From an uncultured Lachnospiraceae bacterium (GTDB lineage Bacteria > Bacillota > Clostridia > Lachnospirales > Lachnospiraceae), in assembly GCA_902774915.1 (NCBI GenBank), contig CACYKH010000007.1, positions 62,001 to 126,000 on the forward strand: DNA of 64,000 nt, in the 5' to 3' direction. The position numbers and the translations under genes are program-made. This document shows, piece by piece, positions 52,431-60,902 of the stretch. Positions within the stretch are counted from its first letter, which is position 1. Every line of letters starts with the position of its first letter. The notes below the pieces were generated by a model, which was given only the letters and a program-made list of their open reading frames with translations, did not search any database and was not told where the DNA came from.

Positions 52431-53344
52431 AAAATCTTTTATTCGTTGTAAATCCGAAGGCAGGTAGAACGGTCATCAAGTCGGATCTTATAAATATAAT
52501 AGAGATATTTTCAAATGCAGGCTATGCGGTTGAGGTTTATCCAACCAAGGGTCAGGAACAAACAGAGCAGTATGTTTACGAAAATGCTGAACGTTTTGAC
52601 CTGGTGGTATGTGCAGGTGGTGATGGTACCCTGGATAATACGGTTGGAGGAATAATGATGCTGGAGCGCAAGATTAAGAAGCGTATCCATATGGGATATA
52701 TTCCTTGCGGCAGCACAAATGATTATGCCCGAAGCCTGAAGATAAGTCTGGATCCAGTTCAGGCTGCAAAGGATATAGTTGAAGGCGATATCTGCCATGT
52801 GGATGTAGGAAAGCTGGAGAATACATTTTTCATTTATGTTGCAGCATTCGGTGCATTTACAGAAATTTCTTATTCTACACCACAGAACCTTAAGAATGCA
52901 TTGGGACATGCGGCCTATGTTATGGAGGCTGGTAAATCCGTGCTGAATATGAAGAGCTATAACATGAAGGTTCTTTTTGATGATGATGAGGTGGAAGGTA
53001 ATTTTGTTTATGGACAGATTACTAATTCACTTTCAATCGGTGGCTTTAAGAATTTTGGTTCGAAGAATATGTCTTTCTCAGATGGTAAGTTTGAAACGGT
53101 TCTGATAAAGACGCCAGAGAATCCTCTGGAGCTTCAAAGAATAATTAACAGTCTTCTGATGGATGACCTTTCAGATGAAATGATAGTCTTTAGAGAATCT
53201 TCCCGAGTAGTTATAAAGTCTAAGGAAGAGGTTCCTTGGACTGTAGACGGAGAATATGGTGGAAGCTTTAAGACCACGAGAGTTTCTAATATAAGAAAAG
53301 CGGTTTCTATGACGCTAAAAGATAAGAGTGCATTCCTGGGATAA
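52427..53344 (+). CDS. diacylglycerol kinase-family lipid kinase
   Basis: 305-residue kinase of the DagK/YegS family, which phosphorylates diacylglycerol or a related lipid. [11 protein letters not shown] opens it, [16 protein letters not shown] is the nucleotide-binding glycine motif, [14 protein letters not shown] follows, and the C-terminal domain has VDGEYGG. It overlaps queC by ATGA, so it lies on the same transcript although the pathways are unrelated. The lipid substrate is not certain. Confidence 0.92.
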   Translation: MKNLLFVVNPKAGRTVIKSDLINIIEIFSNAGYAVEVYPTKGQEQTEQYVYENAERFDLVVCAGGDGTLDNTVGGIMMLERKIKKRIHMGYIPCGSTNDYARSLKISLDPVQAAKDIVEGDICHVDVGKLENTFFIYVAAFGAFTEISYSTPQNLKNALGHAAYVMEAGKSVLNMKSYNMKVLFDDDEVEGNFVYGQITNSLSIGGFKNFGSKNMSFSDGKFETVLIKTPENPLELQRIINSLLMDDLSDEMIVFRESSRVVIKSKEEVPWTVDGEYGGSFKTTRVSNIRKAVSMTLKDKSAFLG

Positions 53345-53366
53345 TATCCCAGGAATCTTTATTTTT
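53332..53366 (+). terminator. terminator overlapping the lipid kinase stop
   Basis: ATTCCTGGG (53332-53340) and CCCAGGAAT (53348-53356), then CTTTATTTTT. The left arm is part of the coding sequence. Confidence 0.85.
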
Positions 53367-53404
53367 AGGGCTTTTTCACAGTTTCTCCTTTGGTAATGAA
53401 ATAC

Positions 53405-53433
53405 TTTAAAATAATACGGAAATATGCTATAGT
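53405..53433 (+). promoter_or_regulatory. promoter of the glycosyltransferase operon
   Basis: TTTAAA (53405-53410), 17-bp spacer, TATAGT (53428-53433) with extended-10 TGC in front. Confidence 0.6.
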
Positions 53434-53485
53434 ATCAATATCTATGGGCTGAAATAATAAGCACATTGATAATGGAGTGAAAAAG

Positions 53486-54892
53486 ATGAAGAAGCAGCTA
53501 AAGGAACAGCTGAGACAGTGTGAGAATTTAATAGTTCTGCTGTTTAAAATAATTTTATATTTTCTCGTCTTCTGGACATTCTACAGACTATATGCCATCG
53601 AGAACTGGCAGCTGCTGAGTATATCCAGAACTGCTGCGGTAACTATTCTTAGTTACCTTATTTCGGGTTACCTTTTTCTCAAGATTTATGGTGGTTATGA
53701 TATTGGTAAGAGAAAGAGTAAACCGATTATCATTTCTATAAGTCTTGCAGCTGTAATGACTGATCTTGTAGCGTACATCATGCTCTGCGTCATGAACACC
53801 AACGATGCTAATAATAAAACATTTACGCTGGAACAACCATGGCTCCTTTTGATTATTTTTGCGTTACAGATTTTGATTATAGATATTTCTGTTTATGGTG
53901 GTAACTGGATATTCTTCAAGATTTATGATCCTGAAAGATGTCTGATAGTCACCTCGTCACAGAGGTCTCTAAATGAAATCAGCAAGAGTGTGCGTAAGTA
54001 TAGGCTGCAGTATAAGATATGCAGAAATATAGATTACCGTAACGAGACTCTTCGAGATATCATTCAGAAGTATGATACGATTTTTATTTACGACGTTCCT
54101 ATTAAAGAGAGAACTCAGATAGTAGAGTTCTGCTATCAGAATATGAAGAATGTTTACATCAATCCTGAGATGGCAGATGTGGTTGAGCTGAATTCTCATC
54201 ACGTAATGCTGGACGATGTTTCTCTCTTCGAGCTTTCATCACTGGGACTCACAGCTGAACAGAGATTCCTGAAGAGGACATTTGATATTATTATTTCAGT
54301 ACTGGCACTGGTGATAACATCTCCATTACTTCTTATCTCTGCAATTGCAATTAAGAGTTATGATCATGGTTCAATCTTCTTTAAGCAGAACAGAGCGACA
54401 CGAGGCGGAAAGATATTCTCGGTTTATAAGCTGAGAACCATGAAAGAGAATGTAGATAATTATCTTTCGGTTATTGATGATGACAGAGTTACTCCTGTGG
54501 GTAGGATTTTGAGACGATTCAGAATTGATGAGATTCCTCAGTTCCTAAATGTAATCAGGGGCGAAATGTCAGTAGTAGGTCCAAGACCTGAAATGCTGGC
54601 GAATATATTTAACTACACAAACGATCTTCCTGAGTTTGAGTACAGACTCAGAGTTAAGGCTGGTATTACTGGATATGCTCAGATAGCCGGTAAGTATAAT
54701 ACTTCTCCAAAGGACAAGCTGGTGCTTGACCTGATGTACATAGAGGAGTACAGCTTCTGGCTTGATATTAAGCTTATCTTCCAGACCTTGATCGTTATCT
54801 TTAAAAAGGATTCGACTGAGGGGTTCTCAGCTGAAACAGAATCCACATATGAAAAGTATTATGAAAGTGTTTATCCGGGGGAATACGAATGA
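53486..54892 (+). CDS. exopolysaccharide priming sugar transferase
   Basis: 468-residue membrane enzyme of the bacterial sugar transferase family, which places the first sugar phosphate on undecaprenyl phosphate. Four N-terminal helices are followed by a Rossmann-like middle. The catalytic part begins KRTFDIIISVLALVITSPLL and carries NRATRGGKIFSVYKLRTM, RFRIDEIPQFLNVIRGEMSVVGPRPE and the C-terminal KAGITGYAQIAGKY. The ATG at 53486 follows ATGGAG; a GTG at 53477 is less likely. It overlaps the first glycosyltransferase by ATGA. Confidence 0.94.
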   Translation: MKKQLKEQLRQCENLIVLLFKIILYFLVFWTFYRLYAIENWQLLSISRTAAVTILSYLISGYLFLKIYGGYDIGKRKSKPIIISISLAAVMTDLVAYIMLCVMNTNDANNKTFTLEQPWLLLIIFALQILIIDISVYGGNWIFFKIYDPERCLIVTSSQRSLNEISKSVRKYRLQYKICRNIDYRNETLRDIIQKYDTIFIYDVPIKERTQIVEFCYQNMKNVYINPEMADVVELNSHHVMLDDVSLFELSSLGLTAEQRFLKRTFDIIISVLALVITSPLLLISAIAIKSYDHGSIFFKQNRATRGGKIFSVYKLRTMKENVDNYLSVIDDDRVTPVGRILRRFRIDEIPQFLNVIRGEMSVVGPRPEMLANIFNYTNDLPEFEYRLRVKAGITGYAQIAGKYNTSPKDKLVLDLMYIEEYSFWLDIKLIFQTLIVIFKKDSTEGFSAETESTYEKYYESVYPGEYE

Positions 54893-55863
54893 TAGATATT
54901 TTACTTGCGACTTATAACGGAGAAAAGTTTATTGATAAACAGCTTAAATCTCTTCTGACTCAGGGCAGAGATGAACTGGATGATGACCTGAGACTTGTTA
55001 TAAGAGATGATGGATCCACAGATAATACTGTAAATATCATCAAGAAGAGACTTGAATACTACAGGGCTAAGAGAGAGGACCCAATGGAGGTTCATATCAT
55101 CGAGGATGATAACAACACAGGTTCTCCTTCAGCGAATTTTATGAAGCTTCTTACAGTTTCCAAGGCAGATTACATTATGTTTTCTGATCAGGACGATATG
55201 TGGTATCGCCGCAAGACTGAAGAAACTTACAGAAAGATGAAGAAGCTTGAGAGGATTTACGGAACTGATAAACCGCTCATGGTTCATTCGGATCTTTCAC
55301 TTATGGATGAAAATGGAAAGAAGATAACTGAGTCATTCTATGAGTATCAGAATCTTCCTAAAAAAGATAAGCTCAGCAGCCTCATGATCCAGAATACAGT
55401 TACAGGATGTACTGTGATGATGAACAGAGCTGCGGCAGACCTTGTATCCCAGGCGCCTGCTTCTGAGATGCTTCTTATGTATGACCACTACGCAGCTATA
55501 CTTGTTGCTGCTACAGGTCACATTGGATTTGTTGATGATCCACTTATCAGATACAGACAGCATAGTGGCAACCAGGTTGGGGCGCATGCCGCTGGAAGCA
55601 AGGATGAATACAAGATGCGTTTCAATATGGGACGTGATAAGTTCCTGAAAGATATGGACCTTAGCTATAGACAGGTTGGTTTTATCCTCAAAAGATATGG
55701 TGATCTGATAAAGAAGACTAAGGGTGAGGAAGTTTACGAGATGATGAAGGAATACTCTAATCTCGTTATGGCCGGCAAGATTGAGAAGATTGAATTCTTC
55801 CAGAAATACGGGGTATATAAAAATGGAGCCATTAAAAAGATGGTTCAGATGATTTGGTGCTAG
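54889..55863 (+). CDS. GT2 glycosyltransferase, rhamnosyltransferase-like
   Basis: 324-residue family 2 transferase. IDILLATYNGEKFIDKQLKSL and IRDDGSTDNTVNII bind the nucleotide sugar, DQDDMWY carries the metal-binding acid pair, and FVDDPLIRYRQHSGN is typical of enzymes annotated as rhamnosyltransferases (WcaA-like). It overlaps the priming transferase by ATGA. A dTDP-rhamnose enzyme, rfbD, lies 7 kb downstream, so rhamnose is a plausible substrate. Confidence 0.9.
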   Translation: MIDILLATYNGEKFIDKQLKSLLTQGRDELDDDLRLVIRDDGSTDNTVNIIKKRLEYYRAKREDPMEVHIIEDDNNTGSPSANFMKLLTVSKADYIMFSDQDDMWYRRKTEETYRKMKKLERIYGTDKPLMVHSDLSLMDENGKKITESFYEYQNLPKKDKLSSLMIQNTVTGCTVMMNRAAADLVSQAPASEMLLMYDHYAAILVAATGHIGFVDDPLIRYRQHSGNQVGAHAAGSKDEYKMRFNMGRDKFLKDMDLSYRQVGFILKRYGDLIKKTKGEEVYEMMKEYSNLVMAGKIEKIEFFQKYGVYKNGAIKKMVQMIWC

Positions 55864-55890
55864 TTTAGTGGCTGGCGCCGTGGAGATTTT

Positions 55891-56652
55891 ATGAAGATAA
55901 CCGGAAGCGTTGTTACATACAATAACGATAAGACAATTGAAAGATGCCTTCGTTCAGTTCTCAAGGAAACGGCTGATAAGGATTATGAGTTTGAACTCTA
56001 TGTTTATGACAATGGTTCTTCTGATAAGACAGTCAGCATAATCGAGGAACAGTTCCCTCAGGTTAACCTAGTTAAGGATACTGAGAATAAAGGCTTTGGA
56101 GCGGGACACAATGCCATCATAAAAAGAGTAAAGTCGGATTATCACTTTGTTATTAATCCTGACATTTATCTTGATATGGATACCATTGGTGGACTTACAG
56201 CTTATCTGGAGGAACATAGAGAGGCTGGACTCATCACTCCAAGGATTCTTAATAACGATGGAACAGAACAGTTCCTTCCAAAATATTGTCCAACTATCAG
56301 ATATGTAATCATCAGTAAATTTCCGGGATTTAAATATTTAAGAAGAAGATATACAAGGCAGGATGAAAACCTGTCAGAACCTACAGAAATTGAATTCTGT
56401 ACAGGTTGCTTCTTCGGAGCGAGAACAAAATATCTCAAATCCAAGAAGGGATTTAGTAATAGATATTTTATGTATTGTGAAGACTCTGATCTTTCAAAGA
56501 GAGTGAGAGATGAGGGTAAGAAGATAATCTTTTATCCTGACTACACAGCTTATCATAACTGGCAGAGGGATAATACAGGGAATATAAAAGGTGTGATCAG
56601 ATTCCTGAAATCACTGGTTGTATTCTTTAACAAATGGGGTTGGAGATTTTGA
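55891..56652 (+). CDS. GT2 glycosyltransferase, WbbL-like
   Basis: 253-residue family 2 transferase. KITGSVVTYNNDKTIERCLR, YDNGSSDKTVSII, GFGAGHNAI and FVINPDIYLD form the GT-A core. FCTGCFFGART and FMYCEDSDLSKRV with the catalytic acids follow. This pattern is that of WbbL-type dTDP-rhamnosyltransferases. GGAG precedes the ATG. It is third in the unit with the priming transferase; a flippase or polymerase is not nearby. Confidence 0.9.
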   Translation: MKITGSVVTYNNDKTIERCLRSVLKETADKDYEFELYVYDNGSSDKTVSIIEEQFPQVNLVKDTENKGFGAGHNAIIKRVKSDYHFVINPDIYLDMDTIGGLTAYLEEHREAGLITPRILNNDGTEQFLPKYCPTIRYVIISKFPGFKYLRRRYTRQDENLSEPTEIEFCTGCFFGARTKYLKSKKGFSNRYFMYCEDSDLSKRVRDEGKKIIFYPDYTAYHNWQRDNTGNIKGVIRFLKSLVVFFNKWGWRF

Positions 56653-56678
56653 TAATAATTGATTTTGGGTAACAATGT

Positions 56679-57302
56679 ATGGACTTTAAGAAATTATTGA
56701 AAGTCAATTTAATAAATCTTGGTATACTGGGGCTAATAGTTGCTTTCTATTTTTTGTCTGGAGCTGCCGAATCAGGTGATGAGAATACTGGAACAACTGT
56801 TCTTACTGGATTATTTGGACTTGGGTGGTTAGCTTATTCGATTATTTCTAATGTTGTAGTTCTTAAGGAAAGTGATACAGAAAGTATTACTGAAGTGAGG
56901 AACAGACTTATTAGAGCTGGAAATAAACGTTTTTTTGTAAAAGAACGAACACATCTATTGAATATGTTGGACAGTCTGGAAAGTAGAAAGAAATATTTTA
57001 GCAATCTTGACGATGGAAAGCTTAAGGATCTTTATTATATGACGAGAAGTCAGATGATAAGAAATGCGACAAACGTTTCCGAATATATTGAGACTTTCGA
57101 TTATATATCTGGACAAGATTCTGGTTATGCTAAAGAAATGTGTGATAATTCACAGGAATTGCTTAATAAGTTTAATAAGTTAGTTGAACTTACGGTTACG
57201 TATGATGATACGACACTTGATTATGATACAAGAGAAATTGATGACATGATTGAAGCACTTCAAGAGATGAGAGATACAGGAAAGGCAAGGTTAGGTTCAT
57301 GA
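56679..57302 (+). CDS. membrane protein, possibly XpaC-like
   Basis: 207-residue protein with two N-terminal helices (LINLGILGLIVAFYFLSG and LFGLGWLAYSIISNVVV) and a long helical cytoplasmic part. That part ends in ELLNKFNKLVELTV and DMIEALQEMRDTGKARL. The plan is that of XpaC-type proteins, which often stand beside toxic-anion-resistance (TelA) genes; the likeness is weak. No good ribosome-binding site. It overlaps the VWA gene by ATGA and so opens that operon. Confidence 0.6.
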   Translation: MDFKKLLKVNLINLGILGLIVAFYFLSGAAESGDENTGTTVLTGLFGLGWLAYSIISNVVVLKESDTESITEVRNRLIRAGNKRFFVKERTHLLNMLDSLESRKKYFSNLDDGKLKDLYYMTRSQMIRNATNVSEYIETFDYISGQDSGYAKEMCDNSQELLNKFNKLVELTVTYDDTTLDYDTREIDDMIEALQEMRDTGKARLGS

Positions 57303-58942
57303 AAAAAAGTAATGTAGCAATAGTAATTGGAATTGTTTTTGCAGTAGTAATTGTTTTTCTTTTAGGTATAATTGCTATCTTTAGAAACTTTAAAGGTGGT
57401 AAGACTAAAGATTCTATGCTCAAGCATATCAAGGTTTATGAGAGTGACCCAGTTAAGGCGTCAATTTCCCTTGATGATAATACTCTGTATGATGAGCTGC
57501 CAGAGATTTCAAAGTATCCTCTTGCAGTAACAGGTAATGCTGATATCAATATCGAGATAATGACATCTCCAGAGAAAGCTGGAGAGAATTATGAGTCATG
57601 GCTTATCGATGTTGCTCGTGATTTCAATGCATCAGGAGCTACTACAGAAAATGGTAAGACTATAGGATTATCAGTAAGATCAGTTTCATCAGGTCTTGCT
57701 GCAGATTACATTATTTCAAATAAGCACACACCACAGCTCTTCACCCCATCAAATGCTCTTTGGGGTGAGTACATCAATGCTAATGGTGGTAACGTTACAG
57801 TTTATAACGAGAGACTTGTTGGAAATACAGCTGGTCTTCTTATAGATAAGAATAGTGAATATAAAACTGCTGAAGAAATAATCGCTGCAGTTCAGGAAGG
57901 TAAGATCAACATCGGTTATACAAACCCACAGACAAGTTCATCCGGTATGAACCTGCTTCTTACAATCCTTCACAATGGTGATGCTGAGAACATGTTTAGT
58001 GATCAGGCAATCGAGTCATTCACTAAGTTCCAGAACAACATTCCTTTCGTTGCATATAATACTATGCAGATGAGAGATAGTGCTCAGAAGGGTACTCTTG
58101 ATGGAATGATTCTTGAGTATCAGACATATATCAACGAGCCAAATATTAATAAGATGTACAACTTTGTTCCATTTGGTATTCGTCATGATAATCCACTTTA
58201 TGTTGTAAATGAGGATTACCTTTCAGATGACGAGATGGAAGCTATCAAGCAGATTAATGATTACTGCATGAGTTCTAGCAGCCAGTCAGTTGCAACAAAG
58301 TATGGTTTCAACGCAAACGATGATTATAAGACAGATATGCAGTTTACTGGTGCTGAGGTAAACAAGGCACTTGAGATGTACAAGGCTAACAAGGATAATG
58401 GTCAGGATATCATTGCAGTATTTGTTGCAGACTGCAGCGGAAGTATGTATGGTGATCCAATTATCCAGCTTAAGGAATCTCTTTCAAATGGTATGCAGTA
58501 TATCAATGAGAATAACTATGTTGGACTTGTAAGCTACAGCGACGATGTAACTATAGAAGTTCCTATAGCTAAGTTCGATATGAACCAGAAGGCTTACTTC
58601 CAGGGTGGTATCAATGGACTTACAGCTAACGGATCAACAGCAAGTTATGATGCTGTTGTAGTTGCAATGGATATGATAGAGAAAGCAAAGAAAGATCATC
58701 CAGATGCAAAGGCTATGATCTTCCTCCTTAGTGATGGTTATCAGAACGTTGGTTACAGTCTTAGTACTGTAGAGCCAGCACTTAAAGAATCTCAGATTCC
58801 TGTTTATACAATCAGCTACACAGCTGATGCTGATACAGATGCTATGAGAAAGCTTTCAGAAGTAAACGAAGCTGCTACAATCAACGCCGACAGCGAAGAT
58901 ATCGTTTATAAGATTAAGAGTCTGTTTAATTCACAGATGTAA
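57299..58942 (+). CDS. membrane-anchored substrate-binding-like plus von Willebrand A protein
   Basis: 547-residue protein. One N-terminal helix (NVAIVIGIVFAVVIVFLLGI) anchors it; there is no lipobox. Residues ~75-365 resemble a type-2 solute-binding fold (INIEIMTSPEKAGENYESWL, YTNPQTSSSGMNLLLTIL). Residues ~370-547 are a von Willebrand A domain with a complete MIDAS: DCSGSM at D378, NGSTASYDAV and LSDGYQNVG. Such fusions sit in membrane complexes whose cargo is unknown. It is translationally coupled to the membrane protein before it, and a small membrane protein follows 18 bp later. The three probably act together at the cell surface. Confidence 0.88.
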   Translation: MKKSNVAIVIGIVFAVVIVFLLGIIAIFRNFKGGKTKDSMLKHIKVYESDPVKASISLDDNTLYDELPEISKYPLAVTGNADINIEIMTSPEKAGENYESWLIDVARDFNASGATTENGKTIGLSVRSVSSGLAADYIISNKHTPQLFTPSNALWGEYINANGGNVTVYNERLVGNTAGLLIDKNSEYKTAEEIIAAVQEGKINIGYTNPQTSSSGMNLLLTILHNGDAENMFSDQAIESFTKFQNNIPFVAYNTMQMRDSAQKGTLDGMILEYQTYINEPNINKMYNFVPFGIRHDNPLYVVNEDYLSDDEMEAIKQINDYCMSSSSQSVATKYGFNANDDYKTDMQFTGAEVNKALEMYKANKDNGQDIIAVFVADCSGSMYGDPIIQLKESLSNGMQYINENNYVGLVSYSDDVTIEVPIAKFDMNQKAYFQGGINGLTANGSTASYDAVVVAMDMIEKAKKDHPDAKAMIFLLSDGYQNVGYSLSTVEPALKESQIPVYTISYTADADTDAMRKLSEVNEAATINADSEDIVYKIKSLFNSQM

Positions 58943-58960
58943 TAGAGGTTTAGTGTTTAT

Positions 58961-59284
58961 ATGGCAACAGAGTCATTAAGAGATATGATTATACTGTTTC
59001 TGATTGCTGCAGTATTATTAGTTATTTCATTTTTCTCATTTAACGAGAAAGGATTTTTGTTTAATAACAATTATATCTTTGCATCAAAGTATGAAAGAGA
59101 ACACATGGATAAACGTCCATGGTACCAGCAGACTGCTGTTTCGTTCTTCTTTATGGGGCTTGCCTGCACATTCTTCGGTCTATCAATATTATTCAATGAC
59201 AACTCCATTTGCTATGGGTTAGGAATTGTACTAACAATAATAGCTTGTGGATATGCAATTATAGCTCAGTTTATAAATATGTAA
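58961..59284 (+). CDS. small membrane protein of the VWA operon
   Basis: 107 residues with three hydrophobic helices (MIILFLIAAVLLVISFFSF, AVSFFFMGLACTFFGLSIL, CYGLGIVLTIIACGYAIIA) and a polar loop with HMDKRPWYQQT. AGAGG lies upstream. No family recognised. It ends the three-gene unit at a terminator. Confidence 0.75.
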   Translation: MATESLRDMIILFLIAAVLLVISFFSFNEKGFLFNNNYIFASKYEREHMDKRPWYQQTAVSFFFMGLACTFFGLSILFNDNSICYGLGIVLTIIACGYAIIAQFINM

Positions 59285-59291
59285 AAAAATG

Positions 59292-59331
59292 AAAGGCACT
59301 ATCCACACTGGAATGTGGATGGTGCTTTTCT
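59292..59331 (+). terminator. terminator of the VWA operon
   Basis: GGCACTATCCACA and TGTGGATGGTGC with a 6-base loop, followed by TTTTC. Confidence 0.88.
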
Positions 59332-59353
59332 TGTGAAAAAATAAATTGACAAG

Positions 59354-59497
59354 ATGAGATATATCTCATATACTAAACATTTGGAGGATGGTATATTTGA
59401 GTTAAGATGTATATTCGGAAATGATATTAAACATGCAAAAAACAGAAGAAATGACTGGATCAGAAGACACGAAATTGATGAATTAAGAGGTGATTGA
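59354..59497 (+). pseudogene. relic of a HigB/RelE-type toxin
   Basis: 47-codon frame too short to be a full toxin (~100 residues). It keeps LEDGIFELRCIFGNDI, which matches the middle of phage-derived Gp49/HigB toxins, and then jumps to KHAKNRRNDWIRRHE, which matches their C-terminus. The N-terminal third and about 30 core residues between these parts are missing. Its stop is one base before the start of the antitoxin gene, the normal toxin-antitoxin order. This is an internally deleted, surely inactive toxin. Confidence 0.75.
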
Positions 59498-59498
59498 T

Positions 59499-59798
59499 AT
59501 GACGTTAAAAGAGTATAAAGAAAAAAGAATGCAAGATCCAGAGTTTGCGGCAGCATATTATGATATTCTTCCTGAGATGAATATTATTCGTGCAATGATT
59601 GATGCAAGAGTTTCAAGAAATCTCACTCAGAAAGAACTGTCCGAGAGAACGGGTATTGCTCAAACCGAAATAAGTAAACTGGAAAATGGAACTAGGAATC
59701 CATCAATAAAACTTCTTCAACGACTTGCTGATGGTATGGATATGGTGTTGAATGTAACATTTATACCTAAAGAATCTGAGGCATTAAAAAACATTTAA
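59499..59798 (+). CDS. HigA-type antitoxin, XRE family
   Basis: 99-residue DNA-binding protein. The N-terminal helix is TLKEYKEKRMQDPEFAAAYYDI, and the Cro/C1 helix-turn-helix is NLTQKELSERTGIAQTEISKLENG, a pattern of residues ~45-68. GAGGTGA 6 bases before the ATG sets the start at 59499. It is intact while the adjacent toxin is a relic, so it may now act only as a repressor or as protection against related toxins. A strong terminator follows. Confidence 0.9.
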   Translation: MTLKEYKEKRMQDPEFAAAYYDILPEMNIIRAMIDARVSRNLTQKELSERTGIAQTEISKLENGTRNPSIKLLQRLADGMDMVLNVTFIPKESEALKNI

Positions 59799-59806
59799 GC
59801 GAGAGA

Positions 59807-59838
59807 CCTCTCCTATTGAAAGATAGGAGAGGTTTTTA
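59807..59838 (+). terminator. terminator after the antitoxin
   Basis: ACCTCTCCTAT and ATAGGAGAGGT with a 6-base loop, then five T. Confidence 0.93.
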
Positions 59839-59850
59839 ATGTGCATTGAC

Positions 59851-59905
59851 AAAAGTTATAAAAAGTTATAAAGAGTTATAAAAGATTATAAAAGTTATAA
59901 AAGAA
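59851..59905 (+). repeat. 10-bp phased AAAAGTTAT repeats
   Basis: Four successive 10-mers (CAAAAGTTAT, AAAAAGTTAT, AAAGAGTTAT, AAAAGATTAT) followed by decayed copies, starting directly after a TTGACA at 59847. A-runs in phase with the helix repeat would bend the DNA. The stretch precedes a lipoprotein gene by about 20 bp. Confidence 0.75.
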
Positions 59906-59925
59906 ATTATGGGTTAAAAGGAATT

Positions 59926-60819
59926 ATGATAAAAAAGGGTAAAAGATTTATTTTTAAAAGAGAGCTATTTGCGGCGTTACTCATCATAGTAATGCTTCTA
60001 AGTCTTACATCATGTATGCCTCAGTGGTACACAGATGCCGACATAGCAAAGTTTGAAAGAGAAGGGAAAACAGAAGTTTCTAAATGGCTGGAAAAGAACA
60101 TTCCAGATGCCGAGCTGGATGAAAGTTCAGTTACCATTTCCTATGATGCTTTCGGACTTGATGATTTAGTCTTTGGGGAATATATACTAGATGGTGAAAC
60201 TAAGAGCTTTATGTTTGTTCGCGGAAGCGAGGACATGTATACAAACGAAATGTACCATACAGCAGATGATGCGGTTGCTGAAATGTATGCTAAGGGTTTT
60301 GGACTGAAAAACTACAGCATTAAACATACAGAGGATTCTTATGACGTTTCATTTTATGTGGAATATAAGAAGTATGCAGATAAAAAAGGTGATGGTAATT
60401 TTGAGGTGTCAGATGAGAATGGTTTTTACAGGTACTTACCATATGATCTGACTGAATATGAGTTAGAGGATTTTTTAGAAACAGAAAGTAAAAGATGTAG
60501 CAGGTTCCATGGCTCTGGATGTGAGTATGTTCTCGATACGGATACTCTTACGGTACAATATTCAGCTTTGCAATATTTGAGGGACCATCCATTCTTTGAC
60601 AGTTTTGAAATCTATAATAGGAGGATGGATAGTAGTATCATGCTTAAGGTGGGTTATAATAATGAGAATGATGCGCCAGATACAATAGAGGTTTGGTATT
60701 ACTATAAGAAAACGTCAACTGCAACAGCAAGTGATGGAGAACCAATATCTTACTTAGAACGAGATTATAATAAAACTAAAGTATATGATTTCGATACACT
60801 TACTTTGAAACAAGATTAA
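59926..60819 (+). CDS. lipoprotein of unknown function
   Basis: 297-residue lipid-anchored protein. A basic start and hydrophobic stretch (LFAALLIIVMLLSLTSC) end in the lipobox LTSC. The mature domain has no family that I recognise; it is rich in acidic and aromatic residues (EYELEDFLETESKRCSRFHG). AAAAGGAA precedes the ATG. It is monocistronic between the bent-DNA repeat and a terminator. Confidence 0.8.
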   Translation: MIKKGKRFIFKRELFAALLIIVMLLSLTSCMPQWYTDADIAKFEREGKTEVSKWLEKNIPDAELDESSVTISYDAFGLDDLVFGEYILDGETKSFMFVRGSEDMYTNEMYHTADDAVAEMYAKGFGLKNYSIKHTEDSYDVSFYVEYKKYADKKGDGNFEVSDENGFYRYLPYDLTEYELEDFLETESKRCSRFHGSGCEYVLDTDTLTVQYSALQYLRDHPFFDSFEIYNRRMDSSIMLKVGYNNENDAPDTIEVWYYYKKTSTATASDGEPISYLERDYNKTKVYDFDTLTLKQD

Positions 60820-60827
60820 ATAAATAT

Positions 60828-60873
60828 AGCACTGTCCAGGTTTTAGTGTTAGAATATGGGCGGTGCTTTTATT
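60828..60873 (+). terminator. terminator after the lipoprotein gene
   Basis: AGCACTGTCCA pairs with TGGGCGGTGCT using two G-U pairs; TTTTATT follows. Confidence 0.7.
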
Positions 60874-60902
60874 ATGAATATTATGAAAAGAGGAAAAATG
60901 AA

